A stretch of DNA of 27,844 nucleotides from an uncultured Olsenella sp. GTDB taxonomy: Bacteria > Actinomycetota > Coriobacteriia > Coriobacteriales > Atopobiaceae. Each line of letters opens with the position of its first letter. The first letter of the stretch is position 1. Below the pieces are notes generated by a model. It did no database searches and had not been told where the DNA came from. It was given only the letters and a program-made list of their open reading frames with translations. A program made the translations under genes and the position numbers. Location of the stretch: assembly GCA_900540955.1 (NCBI GenBank), contig UQIF01000029.1, forward strand, positions 1 to 27,844, written 5' to 3'. This document shows, in pieces, positions 22,138 through 27,844 of the stretch.

Positions 22138-23328
22138 ATGACTGGCTCAGCACCCAGGAAGACCCGGGCGATGATGTACGAGCAGCAGCTCTGTCATCTG
22201 CCCGCCTCAGTGGACGAGATGTACAGGCGCATCGAGGCGCTGGCGCCCAAACGGTACGCGGGCATCGTGCATGACCGCGACATCACGGACGCGGGCCGTC
22301 CAGCGGCCGACCACCTGCACGTGATGATGGAGTTCGCGAACCCGCGCTCCGTTCGCAGCGTGGCGAAGTCGCTCGGGGACAAGGCCGAGCGGCTGGAAGC
22401 GTGGAAGGCGGGAACGGAGAACGGCTTCTCCTACCTCTGCCACAGGACTGATGGCGCGCGCTCCAAATACCAGTATGACCCGTCCCTCGTCCGCGCGAAC
22501 TTCGATTACCCTGCCGCGCTGGCGTCCATCGAGTCGCGCGTCACCAAGGCGCGCTCGCACAGCAACATCAAGATCCTCCTTGACGATCTGCTTGAGGGGA
22601 GGGTCGACAGGGAGGGTCTGATATCGCAGCTTTCGGGTTCCGAGTACGCTCGCGTCAAGCGCCAGATAGAGGACGTGTACGCCCGCCGCCTTCAGGTGAG
22701 CGCAGCCGAGTGGCGCGCGAAGATGCGGGACGAGGGAAGGCGCGTTCAGACCATCTGGATTTTCGGCCCCGCCGGGACAGGCAAGTCCAGCCTCGCCAAG
22801 CAGTACGCGCAGAGCAAGGGCGAGCCGTTCTTCGTCTCCGGGTCTACGCGCGATGTCTTTCAGGGGTATGCCGGGCAGCACACCATCATCTTGGATGAGC
22901 TGCGGCCCTCGTCCATACCCTATGCGGACCTTCTTAGGGTCACGGATCCCTATGCCATCGAGCACGAGGTCATGGCCCCCGCCCGCTACGCCGACAAGGC
23001 TATCGCGGCAGACCTTATCATCGTCACCACTCCGTACAATCCGATGGAGTTCTACTGCGAGCAGGTGAGAGGGGCCACGGTCGGGCGGCCCAACGACGAT
23101 ATCGACGGCTTCGGGCAGCTCGAAAGACGGCTTTCCCTCGTCGTGGAGATGCAGCAGAAGGAGATATGCCTCTCGGAGTTCAGGGTCGAGCTTGGGACGT
23201 ATTGGCCCGCCGATGGATCATCCCGGCCGAATCCCTATTCGAGCTTCGCGCGGGGGCTGTCCGGCTCGGGTGACTCGGCGCACCTCTACGAGGCCCTGCT
23301 CGATTCCGGCACCGTCACGGCAGACTAA
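22138..23328 (+). CDS. Rolling-circle replication initiator, HUH endonuclease plus SF3 helicase (CRESS-like Rep)
   Basis: The 396-residue Rep has two domains. The N-terminal HUH endonuclease has YAGIVHDRDI (40-49), the metal-binding HUH motif as DHLHVMM (58-64), and a nicking tyrosine region SYLCHRTDGARSKYQY (Y99), as in pMV158-type Rep_2 proteins. The C-terminal superfamily 3 helicase has Walker A GPAGTGKS (210-217), Walker B TIILDEL (249-255) and motif C ADLIIVTTPYNP. This combination matches bacterial relatives of CRESS-DNA virus Reps. ATG 22138 is preferred to GTG 22129, because AAGGGAGG lies just before it. It likely replicates the excised circle and might also act as the transfer relaxase, since no other relaxase is present. 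Confidence 0.88.
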   Translation: MTGSAPRKTRAMMYEQQLCHLPASVDEMYRRIEALAPKRYAGIVHDRDITDAGRPAADHLHVMMEFANPRSVRSVAKSLGDKAERLEAWKAGTENGFSYLCHRTDGARSKYQYDPSLVRANFDYPAALASIESRVTKARSHSNIKILLDDLLEGRVDREGLISQLSGSEYARVKRQIEDVYARRLQVSAAEWRAKMRDEGRRVQTIWIFGPAGTGKSSLAKQYAQSKGEPFFVSGSTRDVFQGYAGQHTIILDELRPSSIPYADLLRVTDPYAIEHEVMAPARYADKAIAADLIIVTTPYNPMEFYCEQVRGATVGRPNDDIDGFGQLERRLSLVVEMQQKEICLSEFRVELGTYWPADGSSRPNPYSSFARGLSGSGDSAHLYEALLDSGTVTAD

Positions 23329-23336
23329 CAATTCGG

Positions 23337-23382
23337 GCCCCGTGCGATAGAATTCAGCTATCGCATTGGGGCTCTTTTCTTC
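23337..23382 (+). terminator. Rho-independent terminator between rep and int
   Basis: GCCCC plus TGCGATAG (23337-23350) pairs with CTATCGCA plus GGGGC (23358-23372), with a small bulge, followed by TCTTTTCTTCT. The integrase therefore may need its own promoter or partial readthrough. Confidence 0.75.
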
Positions 23383-23401
23383 TATGGAAAGGAGCCAAGG
23401 G

Positions 23402-24598
23402 ATGGCTACTAGAAAGGACATGAAGGGGCGCATCCTCCGTCGCGGGGAGAGCCAGAGGAAGGACGGCCGCTACTGCTTCAAGTACGTGGACGCAAAAGGC
23501 AAGACGCGCAGCGTCTACTCGTGGACCTTGACAACCCATGATTTCACGCCGAAGGGGAAGAGGCCGGGCCCGTGCCTGCGCGAGCTTGAGCAGCGGATCC
23601 AGCGGGACCTCTTCGACAACGTTGCCCCCGAGAACATGACCGTTCTCGAACTCGCTGCCAAGTACACGGAGACCAAGACGGCAGTGAGGCCGACCACGCG
23701 AACCGGGTACAAGACGGTGCTCAACTTCCTTGCGGGCAACGAGTTCAGCGGCAGGAGGATAAGCGACATCACGACCCTCGACGCGAAGGAATGGTTCATT
23801 TCCTTGCAAAGGGATCACGGGAAGCGCTACAGCTCGATCCATACCATACGCGGCGTTCTGCGACCGGCGTTCCAGCTCGCGGAGGAAGATGACCTCATTC
23901 GCCGAAACCCGTTCAATTTCGAGCTTGCGACCATTCTTGTGAACGATCAGGTTGCGCGTGAGGCACTGACCCCCAAGCAGGAGAGGAGGTTCCTCGACTT
24001 CGTTAGAAACGATAGCCACTACTCCCGCTATTACGACGCGTTCTACATCCTGCTGAACACGGGGCTCCGCATCTCCGAGTTCTGCGGGCTCACGGTGGGG
24101 GACATCGATTTCGAGCGCGGGAGCGTCTGCGTCAGCAAGCAGCTTCAGCGCTCCAGCGACATGCGTTACTACATCGAGCGGCCGAAGACCAGCAGCGGCG
24201 TGCGCTACGTCCCGATGTCCGAGGGCGTTGCGGAGTGTTTCAGGAGGGTGGTCGCGAACCGTCCCAAGCCGCCGATGGAGCCCGTGGTGGACGGTGTGAG
24301 CGGGTTCCTGTTCCTCGACAAGAACCAGATGCCCCGCGTGGCGCTTCACTGGGAGAAGTACTTCCAGTATGCCGTGGCGAAGCACAACCGCATCTACAAG
24401 GACGAGCTGCCGAAGATCACTCCCCATGTTTGCCGCCATACGTTCTGCTCGAAGATGGCACGCAAGGGGATGGACCCTGTGAAGCTCAAATACGTTATGG
24501 GCCACTCCGACATCGATGTGACCTACAACACGTACACGCATCTTGGGTTTGACGATGTGAAGGCGGATGTGCTCCGGTTCGAGGAAGAGGCAGCATGA
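23402..24598 (+). CDS. int: Tyrosine recombinase, Tn916-type integrase
   Basis: The 398-residue integrase catalyses insertion and excision of the element. The N-terminal arm-binding domain (about 1-75) has the basic, beta-rich look of Tn916 Int (GRYCFKYVDAKGKTRSVYSWTL-type, shown here only in part). A SAM-like core-binding domain follows (about 80-180). The catalytic domain has R223 (NTGLRISEFCGL), K262, H342-R345 (HVCRHTFC), H368 (MGHSDI) and nucleophile Y378 (TYNTYTH). All are present, so the enzyme should be active. ATG 23402 is chosen for its AAAGGAGCC site. The gene sits at the right end, next to the attachment junction, as usual. No excisionase gene was found nearby. Confidence 0.95.
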   Translation: MATRKDMKGRILRRGESQRKDGRYCFKYVDAKGKTRSVYSWTLTTHDFTPKGKRPGPCLRELEQRIQRDLFDNVAPENMTVLELAAKYTETKTAVRPTTRTGYKTVLNFLAGNEFSGRRISDITTLDAKEWFISLQRDHGKRYSSIHTIRGVLRPAFQLAEEDDLIRRNPFNFELATILVNDQVAREALTPKQERRFLDFVRNDSHYSRYYDAFYILLNTGLRISEFCGLTVGDIDFERGSVCVSKQLQRSSDMRYYIERPKTSSGVRYVPMSEGVAECFRRVVANRPKPPMEPVVDGVSGFLFLDKNQMPRVALHWEKYFQYAVAKHNRIYKDELPKITPHVCRHTFCSKMARKGMDPVKLKYVMGHSDIDVTYNTYTHLGFDDVKADVLRFEEEAA

Positions 24599-24767
24599 GC
24601 GGGTGGCAGCAAATCGTAAATCTTGGAGTTTTACGACGTTTTTTACTACGATGGACGGGAGAAATAACCGCTCATATATGAATGTATTTGCTACTTCGGT
24701 TTGAGTGGGATAATTGGAACGACGCAATTTACCTGCGAAAACTCTGATATATGAGAGGTTTTGAGAA
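24599..24767 (+). other. Right end of element, non-coding
   Basis: This stretch contains the repeat TTTACGACGTTTTTTAC (24630-24646), CGTAAA (24615-24620), a candidate promoter (24687-24714) and the ribosome site for the restored phosphatase gene (GAGAGG near 24753-24758). No gene is seen. Confidence 0.6.
24687..24714 (+). promoter_or_regulatory. Candidate element-borne promoter for the restored phosphatase gene
   Basis: TTTGCT (24687-24692) and GATAAT (24709-24714) are 16 bases apart, about 54 bases before the ATG. A similar TTTGAG...GATAATT stretch occurs at the left end (13440-13461). Confidence 0.4.
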
Positions 24768-25214
24768 ATGATAAAAATCCTGTTCGTCTGCCATGGGAAT
24801 ATCTGCCGCTCGACGATGGCGCAGTTCGTCTTTGAGGACCTGGCGCGCCGCGCTGGGCGAGAGGACGAGTTCGTGGTCGACTCGGCCGCCACGAGCCGCG
24901 AGGAGATCGGCAACCCGCCGCATCACGGCACGGTCAACAAGCTTCGGGAGGTCGGTGTTCCCGTGGGCCGTCACCGCGCGCGGCAGATCACACGCGCCGA
25001 GTACGGCGAGTGGGACCACATCGTGTATATGGACGAGGAGAATTTCTGGGGCCTTGAGCGCATCCTCCACGGCGACCCCGACGGGAAGGTGAGCCGCCTG
25101 CTCGATTGGACCGACTCACCTCACGACGTCGCGGACCCTTGGTACACGGGGGACTTTGACGCAACCTACAAAGACGTGCTCGCGGGGTGTGAGGCACTCC
25201 TTTCCAGGCTGTAG
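24768..25214 (+). CDS. Low-molecular-weight protein tyrosine phosphatase, 5' end rebuilt by the element
   Basis: The 148-residue LMW phosphatase hydrolyses phosphotyrosine (or arginine phosphate) in the cytoplasm. The P-loop CHGNICRS (C8 to S15, CX5R with R14) and the general acid D123 in VADPWYTG are present, so it should be active. The first 12 codons come from the integrative element and mimic the chromosomal start left at 13328-13363. The product changes from VTRILFICHGNI to MIKILFVCHGNI, conservative at nearly all sites. From about base 24806 the sequence is chromosomal. The AT-rich start contrasts with the GC-rich rest, as expected for a chimeric gene. A terminator follows directly. Confidence 0.92.
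   Translation: MIKILFVCHGNICRSTMAQFVFEDLARRAGREDEFVVDSAATSREEIGNPPHHGTVNKLREVGVPVGRHRARQITRAEYGEWDHIVYMDEENFWGLERILHGDPDGKVSRLLDWTDSPHDVADPWYTGDFDATYKDVLAGCEALLSRL
24789..24805 (+). other. Right attachment junction (attR)
   Basis: TGCCATGGGAATATCTG corresponds to 13349-13365 with three silent differences. Crossover probably took place within or next to the shared ATCTG. Confidence 0.75.
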
Positions 25215-25219
25215 GGGTG

Positions 25220-25248
25220 GGGCCGGGCTTTGCCCGGCCCTCGTTTTT
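25220..25248 (+). terminator. Rho-independent terminator after the phosphatase gene
   Basis: GGGCCGGGC (25220-25228) and GCCCGGCCC (25232-25240) form a 9-bp stem with a TTT loop, followed by TCGTTTTT. Confidence 0.9.
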
Positions 25249-25360
25249 CGTATGTCCCCAATTGGTGCAGCCAATGGGCAGCGCTGATTGCAGGCCATTG
25301 TTGTCCCAAGGTGCGGGTACACTCTAAAGTCGCTAAAACTATCGAGAGGAACCCGCTTAG

Positions 25361-27844
25361 ATGAACCCTGACCAGCAGATGGAATTCGCCGACTACTCCT
25401 ACCTGCCGCCGGAGGCCGGCGAGGGCGCCGTCGCCGTGGCGCCCGCGGCCACGATGGCGGAGCCGACGCCTATGTGGGGCGCCGTGCCCGCTCCGCGCGC
25501 GAGCATCGACCTCGACGGGCTCAACCCCGCCCAGCGCGAGGCCGTGGAGACCACGCGAGGCCCCCTGCTCGTCCTGGCGGGCGCCGGCTCGGGAAAGACG
25601 CGCGTCCTCACCATGCGCATCGCCCACATGATCGCCGACGAGGGCGTGCGCCCGTGGCAGATTCTGGCCATCACCTTCACCAACAAAGCCGCGGCCGAGA
25701 TGCGCGAGCGTCTGGCCGCCATCCTGCCCGAGGGCACGCGCGGCATGTGGGTCTGCACCTTCCACGCCATGTGCGTGCGCATGCTGCGCGAGGACGCCGA
25801 GGCCATCGGGTATACCAACAACTTCACCATCTACGACGACGACGACTCGAACCGCATGGTCAAGTCCATCATGAGCGACCTGCGCGTGGACCAGAAGCAG
25901 TTCCCCGTCCGTGCCATCCGCTCGAAGATCAGCTCTGCGAAAAACGCCATGCAGAGCGCAGCCGAGCTCGAGAGCTCGCAGAACCCCGCCGATCGCCTGG
26001 CGGGGCGCATCTACCGCACGCTCGACGAGCGCCTGAAGCGCGCCAACGCCATGGACTTCGACGACCTGCTGATCAAGGCCCTCGAGCTTCTTTCCAAGAA
26101 CCCGGACGTGTTGGCAAAGTACCAGGACCGTTTCCAGCACATCAGCGTCGACGAGTACCAGGACACCAACCACGTCCAGTACGCCATCACGAACCTCCTC
26201 GCCGCCAAGTACCGCAACCTCATGGTCGTGGGCGACGACGACCAGTCCATCTACTCCTGGCGTGGCGCCGACATCCAGAACATCCTCGACTTCGAGAAGG
26301 ACTACCCCGACGCCAAGACCGTTCGTCTGGAGCAGAACTACCGCTCCACCGGCCATATCCTCAACGCCGCGAACGCCGTGGTCGCCCACAACTCGCGCCG
26401 CAAGGCCAAGCGCCTGTTTACCGACTCGGGCGACGGCGACCGCATCAAGCTGTTCCAGGCCTCCGATGAGCGCGACGAGGGCCGCTGGATCGGCTCCGAG
26501 ATCGAGCGCCTGCACGACGCGGGCGCGAGCTACGACGACTTCGCGGTGTTCTACCGCATGAACTCGCAGTCGCGCATCCTCGAGGATATGCTGCTGCGCG
26601 CGGGCGTGCCGTACAAGATCGTGGGCGGCACGAGGTTCTTCGACCGCGCCGAGGTCCGTGACGTCACCGCCTATCTCAAGGCGGTATGCAACCCCAACGA
26701 CGATGTCTCGGTCCAGCGCGTGATCAACACCCCGCGTCGCGGCATCGGCTCGACGTCGATCGCGAAGATCCAGCAGCTCGCCGCCGACGAGGGCGTGAGC
26801 TTCTACGCCGCCTGCCAGCAGGGCATCTGCGAGGCCGGGCTCTTCTCTCCGAAGGTGCGCAGGGCGCTCGGCGAGTTCTGCGACGTCATCGAGTCGGGCC
26901 GCCGCGTCTCGGGCGAGCTCGCGCAGGTGGTCGACGCCATCGTCAGCAAGGCAGGCCTCATCCGCGCGCTCGAGGCCGAGCACTCCGACGAGGCGGACGG
27001 CCGCATCGAGAACATCAAGGAATTCATGGGCGTCGCCGCCGAGTTCGACGAGACCCACGACGACGTCGCCCAGACGCTCGAGTCGCTGGAGCAGCTCCGC
27101 GCCGCCGGCGCGCTCGACGCCGCGGGCGGCGCAGGAGTTGCGGCCGCGGCGGAAGTCCCCGTTGCCGCCGTGCCCGCCGCGGACCCGACCCTGCCCCCCG
27201 TTGCCGCCGAGAAGCTCCCGGCCTTCCTCGAGTGGCTCGCGCTGCGCAGCGACCTCGACTCGCTCTCGGGCCAGTCGAGCGCCGTCACGATGATGACGGT
27301 TCACGCCGCCAAGGGCCTTGAGTTTCCCGTGGTCTTCGTGGCCGGCATGGAGGAGAGCATCTTCCCCCACACGACCCCCGGCGACGCCGACGCGGCCAAG
27401 CTCGAGGAGGAGCGTCGCCTGGCGTACGTCGCCATCACGCGCGCCCGAAAGAAGCTCTACCTCACCTACGCTGCCACGCGCCGCACCTTCGGCTCCACCT
27501 CCGCCAACCCGGTGAGCCGCTTCATCGAGGAGATCCCCCGCGAGGACTGCGAGCTCGAGGGGGTGGGTTCGCGCGGCCTCACCGGCGTGGGTTGGGAGAA
27601 GCGCGGCGACCGCCACGGCACCTTCGGGAGCGGCTCGTCGGTGTACGGCGGCAACGTCTTCGGCTCGCGCACCCGCTCGACGGGCGGCGCCCCGCAGCGC
27701 TCGGGCTCCGGTTTCGGCTCGGGTTTCGGCTCGGGTTCCGGTTCGACGTTCGGCTCGCGCACCCGCGTGGGCGGTCACGCCGCCGCGAGCGAGACCTCCC
27801 GCGCCACCAGCGCGCCTGCGCCGGTAGCCGCGAGATCGGAAGAG
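25361..27844 (+). CDS. pcrA: UvrD/PcrA-type DNA helicase (3' truncated by window)
   Basis: 828 codons of a superfamily 1A helicase are visible. These enzymes unwind DNA 3'-5' in repair and plasmid replication. Seen are the Q motif LNPAQREAV (54-62), Walker A AGAGSGKT (73-80), TFTNKAA, Walker B VDEYQDTN, GDDDQSIYSWRGA, EQNYRS, TVHAAKGLEF and VAITRARKKL, so motifs I to VI are complete. An N-terminal extension of about 50 residues precedes the Q motif. An Ala/Pro-rich insert lies near residues 585-620. The C-terminal tail is rich in Gly, Ser and Phe (GSGFGSGFGSGSGSTFGSR). GAGAGGA precedes the ATG. The last 12 bases equal an Illumina adapter, so the final codons (RSEE) may be false. Confidence 0.93.
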   Translation, partial: MNPDQQMEFADYSYLPPEAGEGAVAVAPAATMAEPTPMWGAVPAPRASIDLDGLNPAQREAVETTRGPLLVLAGAGSGKTRVLTMRIAHMIADEGVRPWQILAITFTNKAAAEMRERLAAILPEGTRGMWVCTFHAMCVRMLREDAEAIGYTNNFTIYDDDDSNRMVKSIMSDLRVDQKQFPVRAIRSKISSAKNAMQSAAELESSQNPADRLAGRIYRTLDERLKRANAMDFDDLLIKALELLSKNPDVLAKYQDRFQHISVDEYQDTNHVQYAITNLLAAKYRNLMVVGDDDQSIYSWRGADIQNILDFEKDYPDAKTVRLEQNYRSTGHILNAANAVVAHNSRRKAKRLFTDSGDGDRIKLFQASDERDEGRWIGSEIERLHDAGASYDDFAVFYRMNSQSRILEDMLLRAGVPYKIVGGTRFFDRAEVRDVTAYLKAVCNPNDDVSVQRVINTPRRGIGSTSIAKIQQLAADEGVSFYAACQQGICEAGLFSPKVRRALGEFCDVIESGRRVSGELAQVVDAIVSKAGLIRALEAEHSDEADGRIENIKEFMGVAAEFDETHDDVAQTLESLEQLRAAGALDAAGGAGVAAAAEVPVAAVPAADPTLPPVAAEKLPAFLEWLALRSDLDSLSGQSSAVTMMTVHAAKGLEFPVVFVAGMEESIFPHTTPGDADAAKLEEERRLAYVAITRARKKLYLTYAATRRTFGSTSANPVSRFIEEIPREDCELEGVGSRGLTGVGWEKRGDRHGTFGSGSSVYGGNVFGSRTRSTGGAPQRSGSGFGSGFGSGSGSTFGSRTRVGGHAAASETSRATSAPAPVAARSEE

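Larger units (their letters stand above)
13366..24805 (+). mobile_element. 11.4-kb integrative element with Tn916-type integrase, Rep and FtsK
   Basis: The element lies between the two halves of a phosphatase gene. Its core at the right is: two small genes, FtsK-like ATPase, HUH/helicase Rep and tyrosine integrase, all on + and closely spaced. Its left part is cargo: a split AbiJ-like gene (carrying an IS1595-family insertion) and a single-chain restriction-methylation gene in lower-GC DNA. Candidate arm-type integrase sites TTTACGACGTTTTT(T)AC occur near both ends, at 13421-13436 and 24630-24646. No classical relaxase, type IV secretion genes or recognisable excisionase were found. It is therefore probably an integrative mobilisable element or integrated plasmid rather than a self-transmissible one. 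Confidence 0.85.

Noticed and set aside
25166..27778. Long minus-strand open frame of 870 codons
   Set aside because: It is antisense to the helicase gene, whose motifs are complete, and shows no domain or ribosome site.

Overview
The window is a high-GC bacterial chromosome segment. Gene content and order (metG-rsmA-tatD, comF, a long-form hibernation factor, DegV, a UvrD/PcrA helicase), GTG/TTG starts and strong codon bias suggest an actinobacterium of the class Coriobacteriia, most likely Collinsella or a close relative. This assignment is an inference from the sequence; no database was searched.

Bases 1-11300 are ordinary chromosome, nearly all on the + strand. In order: the 3' end of metG, rsmA, a TatD-family nuclease, an 18-bp tandem-repeat patch, comF, a structured non-coding stretch that may be a raiA-motif RNA, a solute-binding lipoprotein, hpf, a DegV fatty-acid-binding protein, a beta-hydroxyacid dehydrogenase with an unusual Cys/His-rich tail, a small membrane protein, a helical-repeat protein, a membrane-anchored SurA-like protein, and a DUF523-purine nucleoside phosphorylase fusion. 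Bases 11300-13100 hold short repeats, a 125-bp MITE-like inverted-repeat unit and an IS256-family element. The IS has an 8-bp target duplication and sits in the U-tract of the terminator of a minus-strand tRNA-Thr(CGT).

Bases ~13366-24805 are an 11.4-kb integrative element inserted in the 5' end of a low-molecular-weight protein tyrosine phosphatase gene. The original first 12 codons (GTG start, product VTRILFICHGNI) remain at the left junction. The right end of the element supplies a substitute start (MIKILFVCHGNI) in frame with the rest of the gene, so the phosphatase is rebuilt. The element carries a Tn916-type tyrosine integrase, a HUH plus SF3-helicase Rep protein (plasmid/CRESS-virus type) with a perfect 12-bp stem-loop upstream of it, an FtsK-like ATPase, two small conserved-looking genes, and defence cargo. 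The cargo is a single-chain restriction-methylation enzyme and an AbiJ-like abortive-infection gene. The Abi gene is split by a 1830-bp IS1595-family element with an 8-bp target duplication; that element carries a lincosamide-nucleotidyltransferase-like passenger gene. Removing it restores a 278-codon Abi frame exactly.

After the phosphatase and its terminator comes a pcrA/uvrD helicase gene running off the window. The last 12 bases are identical to the start of the Illumina TruSeq adapter, so the end of the window is probably an assembly artefact.
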